A stretch of DNA of 64,000 nucleotides from Fischerella muscicola SAG 1427-1 = PCC 73103. Lineage in GTDB: Bacteria > Cyanobacteriota > Cyanobacteriia > Cyanobacteriales > Nostocaceae. The notes beneath the pieces are model-generated. The model was not told the origin of the DNA. It searched no databases and saw nothing but the letters and a program-made list of their open reading frames with translations. The position numbers and the translations under genes were made by a program. Of this stretch, positions 51,012 to 60,490 are shown piece after piece (position 1 is the first letter of the stretch; every line of letters begins with the position of its first letter). The stretch is from NCBI RefSeq assembly GCF_000317245.1, contig NZ_AJLJ01000064.1, forward strand, positions 62,001 through 126,000, given 5' to 3'.

Positions 51012-51267
51012 TGTCGGTTTGGGTGGGAGAGTCTAGATTTTAAGTTGAATCCAGGACTAGAAATTTAAAATCAGAGAATTTAGTACTGTGAAAACAATCA
51101 CAATTTAGCAATTGTACTCTGATGCTGAGTGTAGTTTCTGTCTGTTTTCTGAGATCAACTTTAATCTATACATCCATCTAATGTGAGTTTAACAGAACTC
51201 TCCTTCTAAATCTTTCCGCATCTCCGTGTCCCACATCTTTGAAATAATAAGTTTTTGAACGCTGATA

Positions 51268-51450
51268 TCAGGGCGTAGTTGGAGTTACTGTTGGAGTGGC
51301 TGTTGGAACTCCTATTGGTGAAGTCTCAGCTGGTGATGGACTAACAGGCGATGGCGTAGTTGTTGTTGGGCTTTGTGCAGCAGGTTCACAGGCGCTCATA
51401 ACTATGCTTAGTCCAACAGTTGAAACGAGAAAAAATAATTTTCTGTTCAT
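51268..51450 (-). CDS. Small Pro/Thr-rich lipoprotein
   Basis: A 60-residue protein with AGGAGGAG seven bases upstream, a very good ribosome site. Residues 1-21 are a lipoprotein signal (MNRKLFFLVSTVGLSIVMSAC with Cys21 as acyl site), and the rest is a Pro/Thr/Ser-rich tail without structure. It would be a lipid-anchored periplasmic peptide. Function unknown. The next gene on this strand also encodes a lipoprotein, 118 bp away. Confidence 0.7.
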   Translation of the reverse strand: MNRKLFFLVSTVGLSIVMSACEPAAQSPTTTTPSPVSPSPAETSPIGVPTATPTVTPTTP

Positions 51451-51568
51451 AACTCCTCCTGAGAAAATTGAGGGGATGAGTAAACAAACTGTTTAGAGAT
51501 TTGTTTTATCCTCAATTATTTGCTCGTGCTTTACATCCACCAATAGTCGTAGGACAGAGTTCTCCTAA

Positions 51569-52117
51569 TTAACGCCGTAAAAACAACTGAGTGATGTAGT
51601 AAGTGTTGTTAACTCGCCAAACTCCCACCCCTGTTTCTGTAAAAAACGGACGTAGGATATTTTCACGGTGTCCTGGACTGTCTAACCAACCATCTACTGC
51701 TACTTTGACAGGTTGATTTATATTCGTTCCTTTAAAGAGATTTTCTCCTACCACCCAGTAAATAATTCCCGCAGCTTCAACCCGTTCGGCTGAGGTAGTT
51801 CCCTCACTTCCCGTATGGCTGAAAAAATTTTTTTCTGCCATCTGGCGGCTATAATTGCGGGCAACTTGTGCCAGTCTTTCATTTTGCTGTAGTAGCTGGA
51901 GTCCTTTGTGTTGACGCACTTGGTTAATACTTTGACGGATACCTACTTCAATTTTTGCAGTGCTAGCAGACTGAGAAGCAAGTGCAGGTGTTCGGGATGC
52001 ATTTAAGGGTATTTCTAGTCTAGGTAGAGGTGGTAAATACTCTATTACCCGTTCGCAGCTATTTGTGAGGAAAGCGATCGCTATTCCTATCAACCAAAAT
52101 TTTTTTAAAGTAGTCAT
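51569..52117 (-). CDS. CAP-domain (SCP/PR1-like) lipoprotein
   Basis: A 182-residue exported protein. The signal peptide ends in a lipobox at about LTNSC (Cys21). The CAP domain spans about 60-182 with FFSHTGSEGTT, the VGENL strand and WLDSPGHRENIL, the hallmark CAP signatures. Bacterial CAP proteins of the YkwD type are widespread; their activity is mostly unknown. It follows, on the same strand, the ferrochelatase-like gene after about 250 bp. Confidence 0.87.
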   Translation of the reverse strand: MTTLKKFWLIGIAIAFLTNSCERVIEYLPPLPRLEIPLNASRTPALASQSASTAKIEVGIRQSINQVRQHKGLQLLQQNERLAQVARNYSRQMAEKNFFSHTGSEGTTSAERVEAAGIIYWVVGENLFKGTNINQPVKVAVDGWLDSPGHRENILRPFFTETGVGVWRVNNTYYITQLFLRR

Positions 52118-52366
52118 TAGTCATGAGTCAAGATAAATCACTATTCTCATGTTGAACTAGCTTGTTATTTGCATAAGCATTGATGGAAAATTCAAAAACA
52201 CCGCAGACATACACAGAAACAGTTATTGGGAGAGTAGGGGGATAATTTTTAGCTAAACAAAACATCAGCTAGTACTGCTGAATCATTACATTGTCCCCCT
52301 GTTTGCCTCACCCTCGTCTCAATTCAATTTTTAATTTTTAATTTTTAATTGAGATATCCCCTATTC

Positions 52367-53494
52367 TTAATGATGGTGATGATGATGATGATGATGGTGA
52401 ACTGCTGCTAACTCTGGGTTAATCACCATTGCTTCTTCTGACAACAACTCAGCAATATGAGGATTCGCCCATTGAGCTACCATTGCTAAGAAGTCTGAAT
52501 GGTCGTTTACACAAGCCATTTGCACATAGTTAACCTGAGAATACTTTTTCTCTAGAGCATGGATAATGTGGTGTACATCTAAGAGAGTTTCGTGGTTTTC
52601 AGTAGCAAAGCCAATGGGCATAAACATAACAGCTTTTGCACCCAGTTGAATCAGGTTTTTCGCAGCTTGTTCAACATTTGGCTGTGTCCATTCAATCATT
52701 GGTGTATCGTGATTTAACCAACCGATGGAAATCAAAGGATAGCGGTTGATTAATTTATCCCGGATCAAGTCGTAGAGTGCTTGACTTTCAGTGATCCCAG
52801 AGGTGAAGCCTTTGGCTTTGTGGGGACAACCATGATTCATCAAGATAATACCGATTTCGGCTGGTAAATAGGCAGCAGCTAATTCGCTAGCTATCTTTTC
52901 TTCTACAAGACGCACCATCATGTCGATGTAAGCGGGTTCGTTGTAAAAAGAAGGAATGTAGCGCAGTCCTTTTATCCAGTGTTCGCTACCATCAGCCAAT
53001 TGGGATAAAGCTTTATTTACTTGCTCGATCGCAATCCCACTGGTAAAGATAGAATCAACTACCAACAGTGGGTAAATTAAAAGTTTATCAAAACCTTGAT
53101 TTTTAATTTCCGCTAGAACTTGATGAGGAAGGAATGGAGCGCAAAAGTTAAAAGCTTTGAAAACTTGGACGCGATCGCCCCATTGCTCCTGTAAACTTTT
53201 CTCAATACCAGCACGCTGCTGTTCAAAAATGGCGTTGTGGGGAGAAATAAAATCATTGTGTTGATGACCCCACTCATGACGATCAAATAAAGCCAAAATT
53301 TTAGCTAAAGGAGGATAAATCCAATCTGGTACTGGTGCGAATTTTGCTGTGAGTAAATGTAATGCTTGTTCGTTATAGTTAGCAAAATCTTCGTAGCTTT
53401 CAACTTCGCCATAGCCCATCAGCAATACAGCTACTCGCTGTTGACCTGATGATTGTTCGTGGTTATGTTCTAGTTTTTCCGGTGTAGCAACCAC
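52367..53494 (-). CDS. Ferrochelatase-family (CbiX/HemH-like) protein with natural His10 tail
   Basis: About 375 residues from GTG 53494, with GAGG nine bases upstream; a TTG at 53509 overlaps that site. The protein has the ferrochelatase-superfamily pattern: VLLMGYGEVESYEDF at the start, LLIYPLLVVDSIFTSG, and ILMNHGCPHKAKGFTSG. It ends in ten consecutive histidines, a natural poly-His tail as seen in some cobalt and nickel chelatases. No Hlip-type C-terminal helix. The substrate (Fe, Co, Ni) is not assigned. Confidence 0.75.
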   Translation of the reverse strand: MVATPEKLEHNHEQSSGQQRVAVLLMGYGEVESYEDFANYNEQALHLLTAKFAPVPDWIYPPLAKILALFDRHEWGHQHNDFISPHNAIFEQQRAGIEKSLQEQWGDRVQVFKAFNFCAPFLPHQVLAEIKNQGFDKLLIYPLLVVDSIFTSGIAIEQVNKALSQLADGSEHWIKGLRYIPSFYNEPAYIDMMVRLVEEKIASELAAAYLPAEIGIILMNHGCPHKAKGFTSGITESQALYDLIRDKLINRYPLISIGWLNHDTPMIEWTQPNVEQAAKNLIQLGAKAVMFMPIGFATENHETLLDVHHIIHALEKKYSQVNYVQMACVNDHSDFLAMVAQWANPHIAELLSEEAMVINPELAAVHHHHHHHHHH

Positions 53495-53658
53495 AATTTT
53501 ATTCCTCAATAAATTTTAGGTTGTTGTTTTTCTTACTAGTTAATCTATTATCCCATCCCCCTGGATAGGATATATACAAAACGAAATACATCGATTCAAA
53601 ATTTCATCCTTAAGAATGATTTGCAATGTTAAGGGATCGATAATTGGAACGAGGACTC

Positions 53659-53826
53659 AGGGTTAAAGTGAGAATGTTCTGGTTTTGAGTCGTAACTTTG
53701 AGGTTTGAAATGAGAACTTTGAGGTTTGAAGTGAGAATATTTTGGTTTTGAGTCGGAACTTAGAGGTTTGAAGTGAGAACGTTCTGATTTGAAACGAGAA
53801 CTTTGGAGTTTTGAACCCCAAGTTTC
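53659..53826. repeat. 21-bp minisatellite (eight units)
   Basis: Eight perfectly phased 21-base units of the AGGTTTGAAGTGAGAACTTTG type with several substitutions. The period is seven codons, so the minus-strand frame 53663-53941 shows a seven-residue FSLQTSK-like repeat; that frame has a TTG start and no ribosome site. Confidence 0.85.
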
Positions 53827-54026
53827 GAGTTTGGTGAAACGGATGTGTGATTATTCCTCTGGGAGGCTCCGCCAACGCTCGATACTTCATAAAATAGGGA
53901 GAGCAATTGCTTACCCCATAAACTCTACTAACTAATTTCAAGCTACGTTAAGAAATTCAAATGTAGGGTGTGTTGTCGCCCAGCGCAACGCACCCTACTG
54001 GCTTTAGGACAGTATGTCAAAGAATA

Positions 54027-57000
54027 CTATTCTGCTCCTTCAATCGGGGCAAAACCTTGGCGTTGAATGTTCTCTGTTACCGTGCGCGGTTCTAGGAATT
54101 GCAGCAAGTAATCAGGGCCACCTGCTTTAGAACCAACTCCAGAAAGTTTGAAACCACCAAAAGGCTGTCTTGCAACTATTGCACCAGTGATAGTGCGGTT
54201 AATGTACAAATTCCCGACTTCAAAATCTTCTTGCGCTTTTTGAATATGTGATGGTGTGCGAGAATAAAGTCCTCCAGTCAGAGCATAGTTAGTACCGTTG
54301 GCGATTTCCAAAGCCTCCTGAAAACTGTTCGCCCGAATTACTGCTACAACTGGGCCAAATATTTCTTGTTGGGCAATGATTGCATCTGGAGATACATCTG
54401 CAAAGATAACTGGGCCAATAAAATACCCAGTATCCGGTGCTGGCATTTCCAAAGCAACCTTGGCTTCGGCTTTGCCTTTTGCGATATACTCACGAATGCG
54501 ATCGCGTGCATTGGCATCAATTACAGGCCCGACTTGAGTACTTGGTAACTCTGTTTCTCCAATGTTTAGCGATTTTGTGGCTTCTACGAAACGTTGTACA
54601 AAACTATCATAAATAGCTGTGTGGACAATTACGCGTGAACAAGCAGAACATTTTTGACCGCTATAACCAAATGCTGATTGTACAACACCCTTCACAGCTT
54701 GGTCTAAATCAGCACTTTCATCTACAATAATTCCATTTTTGCCCCCCATCTCGGCAATTACCCGCTTCATATGCTTTTGACCGGGTTTCAGGGTTGCTGC
54801 TTCTGCATAAATGCGACAGCCAACTTCTTGGGAACCAGTAAAGGCAATTACATGAGTGTCTGCGTGATTTACTAAGTAAGCTCCAACTTGAGAACCCTTG
54901 CCTGGTACGTATTGAAATACACCTTTGGGGATACCAGCATCAACTAAGACTTCTGTGATTTTCGCGGCAATTACTGATGATGTTTCCGCAGGTTTGAGCA
55001 AGGTACAATTACCAGCAACCAAGGCTGCAACTGTCATTCCTGTGGCGATCGCTAAGGGAAAATTCCAAGGAGAAATCACGACTGTAATTCCTCGTGGCTG
55101 GTAAATATAACGATTTGTCTCGCCCGCAACGTCGTAATTGTAACCTTGATCCAGTCGTTCCATTTCTACAGCATAGTAGCGACAGAAATCAATTGCTTCA
55201 CTGACTTCTACGTCTGCTTCCCGCACTGGTTTACCAACTTCCAACACGATCCAAGCTGCAAGTTCTGCACGGCGCTGTTCCATTAAGTCAGCAGCTTTGT
55301 ACAAGATACCAGCACGTTGTTTGACAGGTGTTCTGCGCCAACTAGCAAACGCAGCTTTCGCAGCTTGCATAGCCTGTTCTGCTTGTTCAACGCTGATCAG
55401 ACCAATTTTACCAACTACTTCACTGTAATTTGAAGGGTTAACGGAATTAATAATTTCTTGGGTGTTAACATATTCACCATTAATTAATGGCAAATAAGTT
55501 TTACCAAGTTGTTGACGGACTGTTTGGAAAGCTTGTTGAGATTCCCATCTGGATTCAGATTCAGCATAATCTGTATCTGCTGCACCTTGAAAAGAGGACG
55601 CGGAGACATTAGGACGCGGGGACACGGGGAAATTTTGATTCTCTGTGTCTTCTGTTATTAAGTCTACGCCTTGATCTCTAAACTCTCTTCTTCCATCTCC
55701 CCTTGCGACTTTGTCTTCTGTGTGTGCTACAAGTTCTCTTCTTCCGTCTCCTCTGGCAACTCTCTCTTTGTCTACTTGTCTTAAGGTTGGGGGTGCTAGT
55801 AGTTCTTCAATAGGACGATTTTCCAAATTTTGCCTTAAGAAGGAACTATTGGCAGTATTTTCTAGCAAACGACGAATGAGATAGGCCATTCCGGGGAGAA
55901 GTTCGCCGTAGGGACAGTAAACACGGACGCGATAACCTTGATCGACTAAAGCTTTGGCGAGTTTGTCACCCATACCATAGAGGACTTGCATTTCAAAGCA
56001 ACGGCTAGGGATTTGCAAACTTTGAGCGATCGCCATGGCAAAACTTTGCGATCGCACATTATGGCTACCAATGGCAGCATACACATATTGGTGATTTTCT
56101 AGCAACAACTGGGTAATATTTTCAAAGTTCGCATCTGTTGCGGCTTTGTCGTTGTAAACTGGCTGTGGCCAATGTTTCTGTTCTGCTTTGATGGTTTCCT
56201 GATCCCAGTACGCACCTTTTACCAGGCGAATTGTGATGGGATAACCACGCTGTTTTGCCCAATCAATTAATGTTTTGGTATCTTGTTCGCTGTCGCGCAG
56301 ATATGCTTGGATCGTCATACCAATATCTGTGCGGGTGCGAAATTCTGCTTCGAGCAAAAGTTTTTTCAAAATGCTAAAAATCAAGTCTTTATACTCGTAC
56401 TGTTCCATATCAAAGTGAACAGCAACACCCAATTCCTTAGCACGACGTAAAAGAATACGGATGCGATCGCTTACCCTATCTTCACTACCTTGAGGATCTA
56501 ATGAATCAAACTGGGAGTAAAACGCCGTTAACTTCACAGAAACCTGAACTTTAGGTATTGCTTTGCCATCTGCTTGATCAATCAATGGCACAGTTGCCCA
56601 ATTCTTCGCGGCTTCTGCTAATTGTTGCATTAAATCAAGATAGCGTTCCAGATAAGATTGTGCTTCTGCTTCTGTAATTACCGCCTCACCCAATAAATCT
56701 ACGGTGAAAGCCATCTTGTCTTTACGTAGTCGCTCAATTGTTTTGAGTACCTGTTTGAGATTTTCTCCAGCAATATATTTATGAGCTAATGTTTCTACTG
56801 CTGTAGCTACAGTTGTAGCAGCAACTTGCCCTGGCATAGAATCAGGATTGGCAAAATTTAACATCCCTTTCAGGGCTGCTGGTAATTCTACTGATTCATC
56901 GCCTAAATATTCTTGTAAATGAGCGGCAATTTCTGCTTTGCTATGTAAAGCAGGTAAAGTATCTATAAAACGAAACAACTGCACCCGTAATCCGGGATTA

Positions 57001-57152
57001 CTCATCGCCCAAGCCAGCATCTTATCATCCCAGCGCATCTGATCACGTAACGCTGAAAAAAAATTCCGATTTTCTTGTGTCTCTCCTAGCAAGACTTTGG
57101 CTATTTCTTGGGTTTTTGCTTCGTAGGCGCTAGTTTTTACTTGTAAAACCAC
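54027..57152 (-). CDS. putA: Bifunctional proline dehydrogenase / L-glutamate gamma-semialdehyde dehydrogenase (PutA type), with in-frame repeat insertion
   Basis: A 1041-residue enzyme oxidising proline to glutamate. The FAD-binding PRODH barrel lies at about 125-440 (QVSVKLTAFYSQFD, IRLVKGAYWDQE), the aldehyde dehydrogenase at about 545-1030 with Glu near 801 (EMGGKNGIIVDE) and Cys near 834 (SGQKCSACSR). Residues about 457-525 between them contain a repeat-derived insertion with two copies of VARGDGRRE. Translation starts at GTG 57152 after GGAG. The enzyme is soluble and feeds glutamate metabolism. No N-terminal DNA-binding domain is present. Confidence 0.93.
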   Translation of the reverse strand: MVLQVKTSAYEAKTQEIAKVLLGETQENRNFFSALRDQMRWDDKMLAWAMSNPGLRVQLFRFIDTLPALHSKAEIAAHLQEYLGDESVELPAALKGMLNFANPDSMPGQVAATTVATAVETLAHKYIAGENLKQVLKTIERLRKDKMAFTVDLLGEAVITEAEAQSYLERYLDLMQQLAEAAKNWATVPLIDQADGKAIPKVQVSVKLTAFYSQFDSLDPQGSEDRVSDRIRILLRRAKELGVAVHFDMEQYEYKDLIFSILKKLLLEAEFRTRTDIGMTIQAYLRDSEQDTKTLIDWAKQRGYPITIRLVKGAYWDQETIKAEQKHWPQPVYNDKAATDANFENITQLLLENHQYVYAAIGSHNVRSQSFAMAIAQSLQIPSRCFEMQVLYGMGDKLAKALVDQGYRVRVYCPYGELLPGMAYLIRRLLENTANSSFLRQNLENRPIEELLAPPTLRQVDKERVARGDGRRELVAHTEDKVARGDGRREFRDQGVDLITEDTENQNFPVSPRPNVSASSFQGAADTDYAESESRWESQQAFQTVRQQLGKTYLPLINGEYVNTQEIINSVNPSNYSEVVGKIGLISVEQAEQAMQAAKAAFASWRRTPVKQRAGILYKAADLMEQRRAELAAWIVLEVGKPVREADVEVSEAIDFCRYYAVEMERLDQGYNYDVAGETNRYIYQPRGITVVISPWNFPLAIATGMTVAALVAGNCTLLKPAETSSVIAAKITEVLVDAGIPKGVFQYVPGKGSQVGAYLVNHADTHVIAFTGSQEVGCRIYAEAATLKPGQKHMKRVIAEMGGKNGIIVDESADLDQAVKGVVQSAFGYSGQKCSACSRVIVHTAIYDSFVQRFVEATKSLNIGETELPSTQVGPVIDANARDRIREYIAKGKAEAKVALEMPAPDTGYFIGPVIFADVSPDAIIAQQEIFGPVVAVIRANSFQEALEIANGTNYALTGGLYSRTPSHIQKAQEDFEVGNLYINRTITGAIVARQPFGGFKLSGVGSKAGGPDYLLQFLEPRTVTENIQRQGFAPIEGAE
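55590..55785. repeat. Repeat element inserted in frame in putA
   Basis: Contains GAGGACGCGGAGACATTAGG, then ACGCGGGGACACGGGG, matching the rsmB insert and the intergenic GACGCGGAG near 49327, followed by two direct copies of a CTCTTCTTCC(A/G)TCTCC unit. Reading frame is kept throughout. Confidence 0.8.
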
Positions 57153-57855
57153 AGATAATAAACTCCTTATATGACAGTTATCAGTGATCAGTTTTCTATT
57201 ATCAGTAAACTTAAAAACCCCACCCCAACCTTCCCTTAGTAAGGAGAGAGAGGTAATTTATTCTTTTTCCATCCTTAGTAAGGGTAATTAAGCGGGGTTT
57301 TCAGTTATTTGTGCAAGAGCTTGACTAAAATAACTGATCACTGCAACACCTATGTATTCTATTTTCGCTCTTTGATTTGGTAGCTACCACATCCAAATTT
57401 GGAAGATATTAGACAATTCTGAACAAGCAAGCTGTTTTCTGGGAGTATTTACGGTATTTATATAACCTGAGTTCGGTATGACTTAGTATGCGACTAGTTA
57501 AGCTCAATTCTCAACAACTCAGTCACAGCGATCACATATTTCAAGTATCGCACTTCGAGTTCATTCCACATAAATATCCATCTTTCACAAGTATTGTGAT
57601 ATTTAATTGATACTTTCCAAACATAGAATTATCTATACATAAAATGACCAAAGCTATACATATCACTGCTTCTAAATAGTAGATACTTTATACAACGAAG
57701 CAGGTATTTAGTCTGATGAATGTGAGATGAAAGCAGAAAACCCAGGAGAAATTTTGGATTAGGGCATGAAGATCAATTAGTAGGTTATATTTAACACAGC
57801 AAAATCGTTTATGACCGTAATTTTATTTAATTTATAAAAAGAAAGGTAATCACTC
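57153..57855. other. Divergent intergenic region upstream of putA and the HNH gene
   Basis: 703 bp without a supportable ORF. AAAACCCC (57214-57221) and GGGGTTTT (57294-57301) form an inverted repeat enclosing two CCTTAGTAAGG copies (57235 and 57274). The remainder is AT-rich. AAAGG near 57843 precedes the 57856 start. Confidence 0.55.
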
Positions 57856-58866
57856 ATGTCTGACAATTATCATCCTAATTCTACTTTCAACGCTGCTGCG
57901 ACAACCAAAATTCACCACGCCAATTTAAAGGATTTACCTTTAAGTACAGTTCATAGATTATACAAGGGTGGAATTCGACCTGGTGAACCTTCAAGAACCA
58001 GGGTGCAAGCCCAAGAAATGTTAGAGAAGATTCCCCCATCTCAACGCGCAGGTATTGACGGCAAATCTCCAGCTAGTAATGTGGAAAAGTATCTGGATGG
58101 TAAACACGCCAGTCATATCGAACCCCACAGCAAAGGAGGGTCTAATAACCCCAACAATATCAAATGGGAAAATGCCAAAGACAACATAACTCGTGGTGAT
58201 AAAACCATGACGTGGCAGGAGCAAATGAGACTGAATGCCAAATGGCAGTTTGACAACCTGGCTGGTGCTGTCAAAGCAGGTTTTCAAGCTGCACCCTTGG
58301 GGGCTGCTGTGGGTGCAGTCACAGCCGCACCTTTTTCGCTTCTAACTAATGCACTGCGTGTAGTCCGAGGTGAAATCTCTGCACAGGAAGCGACTACAGC
58401 AACATTAAAAGATACCGTCATGGGTGGTGCAGTCGGTGGTGCAACGGCATTTACAACGACAACATTAGCAGCAGCTTGTCCACCAATAGCGATCGCTTTA
58501 ACCGCAGCAGCACCAGTTTTAGCTGTTGTTGGAACTGCGGGTATGGTTTACGAGTTTTTCAAAATCCTCGATGACCATAAACAAACGGTAAGAATCTATT
58601 ATGAATCTTTAACTAAGCAAGAATTAGAAAGATTACAGGCAATTGAAAATGAACTGATTTATGAACATCAGAAAAATCTAGAATTTTTGGCCGAAGCAGA
58701 AGCAATTAATCAAGAAATTACAAATCGTCCAATTGCACCAGGAGTAGAAGAGGCTATGCAACGGTTACGTGAATCAGTCGCTATTGCTCAATCTTTAGGA
58801 CTCACATCAGCAGATAGTAAGTTGTTGCCTGATTCTCAACTTCCTTACCTTCCTCCTCATTGCTAG
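57856..58866 (+). CDS. HNH-motif protein with glycine-zipper membrane region
   Basis: A 336-residue protein without a recognised named family. Residues 84-118 (HASHIEPHSKGGSNNPNNIK, then WENAKDNITRGDKTMT) match HNH/ETT-type nuclease motifs: the H-x-x-S-x-G-G-S-N core and the following N residues. Residues about 140-235 are Ala/Gly-rich hydrophobic with glycine-zipper spacing (GAAVGAVTAAP; GGAVGGATAF; VLAVVGTAGMVYEFF), likely two or three membrane segments. The C-terminal 100 residues are charged helical. The next gene is only 19 bp away, so they are co-transcribed. Nuclease activity is inferred. Confidence 0.7.
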   Translation: MSDNYHPNSTFNAAATTKIHHANLKDLPLSTVHRLYKGGIRPGEPSRTRVQAQEMLEKIPPSQRAGIDGKSPASNVEKYLDGKHASHIEPHSKGGSNNPNNIKWENAKDNITRGDKTMTWQEQMRLNAKWQFDNLAGAVKAGFQAAPLGAAVGAVTAAPFSLLTNALRVVRGEISAQEATTATLKDTVMGGAVGGATAFTTTTLAAACPPIAIALTAAAPVLAVVGTAGMVYEFFKILDDHKQTVRIYYESLTKQELERLQAIENELIYEHQKNLEFLAEAEAINQEITNRPIAPGVEEAMQRLRESVAIAQSLGLTSADSKLLPDSQLPYLPPHC

Positions 58867-58885
58867 ATAATTAGTCAAAAATTCT

Positions 58886-60427
58886 ATGATTTTTATAATT
58901 CCTCTTGTGTTCGGTGCTTTAGGAGCGGCGGTTGGTGCTGTTGCAGGTGCTTTTACTGCTCATGCTGCTGGAGAAAAGGACAGACAAGCAGCCAAACATC
59001 ACAAACAAGTTGCAAATGAATTAATAGATAAATACGCAAATTTAGAGAAGAAATATTATGAATTAGCTGATGAAAGCAAAAGGCAGATTCATGATTTAAC
59101 TCGCCAACACGCATTAGATGAAGTTGAAAAAGACTGTTTGCGTTTGGCAGTGCGATTGCAGCAAAATCTTATTTCCTTAATGTGGGAGATTGATAGAGAA
59201 CCTACAGCAGATACTTTAAACAGATTTAAAGCAGCGGTGGAACAAACTAACCAAGTTCTCGAACAATTAAAAGAGGAGTTAATTATTGTTCCCAATGACT
59301 ACTATACAAGTCTTTTAACAGCAATAGCAGCGACTAAATCAATCAAAACTCTAAAACCAAACGATGTTGGAAGTAAAAAAATTCTCAGTGTTGACTTAGG
59401 TAGAACTTCCACAAAATCTTGTGTCAGCCGCGAACCAGGAAATGTAATCTTTGTCTCTGCCAACGTTAAAGAAATGTCAATGGAACAAGTGCGGGGAGGT
59501 GTCTTTGAAGCCCGTGCAACAGATCCCTTGATGGATTTGTGGTTGGAGTATCAAGGTAGTGGATATGCTATAGGTCAACTAGCTGCGGACTTCGGTGCTA
59601 ATTTGGGTGTAGGCCAATCTAAGGTAGAAGATGCAGTTGTCAAAACCTTGGCTTGTGCTGGTTACTTCAAGCTGAAAGATGATATTTCTGTTGTGTTAGG
59701 TTTGCCTTACCTTTCTCAAGAACAGTTTGAAAAGGAAAAAGCCCAGCTGGTTAGCCAATTGAGTGGTCCTCACACGATGAAGTTTCGCGGCGAAGATGTG
59801 TCGCTAAATATTGGTAAAGTTTGGGTAATGCCAGAAGGCTATGGCAGTTTACTATGGTGTGAAGCCCAACCGAAAAAAACCGCAGCAATGCCTGATTTTA
59901 CTAAGGTTTCAGTCGGGATCGTTGATATTGGTCATGAAAACTTTCATATGCTCATGGTGAGTAATTTCCAGTTTGTTAGAGATGCTTCTAAGAGTGAATA
60001 CTTTGGTATGAGCAAATTGTATGAACTGATAGCTGCCGATATTGAAGGCGCAGATAGTCAGTCTTTAGCGTTAATTTCTGCAACTAACAAACCTAAAAGA
60101 GAGCGTTTCTATCTTCCTAAAGGTGCTAGTAAACCCACCAACCTAGATGATTTTCTTCCTTTACTTACAGAAATGTTTTCCCGTGAAATCTGCTCTCGTA
60201 TTCTCGTTTGGCTACCAGAGCGCGTCACTGATGTGATTCTCACTGGTGGGGGCGGAGAGTTCTTGTGGGAAGATATCCAACGTCTGCTCAAAGAAGCTAA
60301 AATTAATGCCCATTTAGTTGCACCCTCCCGACAGGCTAACGCTTTAGGGCAGTATATTTACGGCTTTTCAAAGATTAATAAACAAATCCAATATGCAAGT
60401 GAAAACATATTAGCCGAATCACCTTAG
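58886..60427 (+). CDS. Membrane-anchored ParM/actin-like ATPase
   Basis: A 513-residue protein. Residues 1-28 are a glycine-zipper membrane helix (FIIPLVFGALGAAVGAVAGAF), about 30-135 a coiled coil, and about 165-500 an actin-like fold: phosphate-1 SVDLGRTSTKS (168-178), phosphate-2 VGIVDIGHENFHMLMV (343-358), adenosine loop VILTGGGGEFL (450-460). The ATPase part resembles ParM/StbA-type plasmid-segregation filaments. A membrane anchor plus coiled coil in front is unusual. It is the second gene of a two-gene unit with the HNH protein; no ParR or centromere repeat was seen. Confidence 0.8.
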   Translation: MIFIIPLVFGALGAAVGAVAGAFTAHAAGEKDRQAAKHHKQVANELIDKYANLEKKYYELADESKRQIHDLTRQHALDEVEKDCLRLAVRLQQNLISLMWEIDREPTADTLNRFKAAVEQTNQVLEQLKEELIIVPNDYYTSLLTAIAATKSIKTLKPNDVGSKKILSVDLGRTSTKSCVSREPGNVIFVSANVKEMSMEQVRGGVFEARATDPLMDLWLEYQGSGYAIGQLAADFGANLGVGQSKVEDAVVKTLACAGYFKLKDDISVVLGLPYLSQEQFEKEKAQLVSQLSGPHTMKFRGEDVSLNIGKVWVMPEGYGSLLWCEAQPKKTAAMPDFTKVSVGIVDIGHENFHMLMVSNFQFVRDASKSEYFGMSKLYELIAADIEGADSQSLALISATNKPKRERFYLPKGASKPTNLDDFLPLLTEMFSREICSRILVWLPERVTDVILTGGGGEFLWEDIQRLLKEAKINAHLVAPSRQANALGQYIYGFSKINKQIQYASENILAESP

Positions 60428-60441
60428 ATTTTTTAAAAAAT

Positions 60442-60468
60442 ATGCCACACATTTAATCTGTGTGGCAT
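60442..60468 (-). terminator. Hairpin between the ParM-like gene and the converging small gene
   Basis: ATGCCACACA and TGTGTGGCAT form a perfect 10-bp stem with a seven-base loop; on the minus strand it is followed by ATTTTTT, making it an intrinsic terminator for the 60491-60835 gene. It may also end the plus-strand transcript. Confidence 0.8.
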
Positions 60469-60490
60469 TAGGCTAAAAATATTGATTTAA

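Noticed and set aside
53663-53941. 92-codon frame over the 21-bp minisatellite
   Set aside because: TTG start, no ribosome site, and composition set by the repeat; kept only as a repeat, with the coding option noted.
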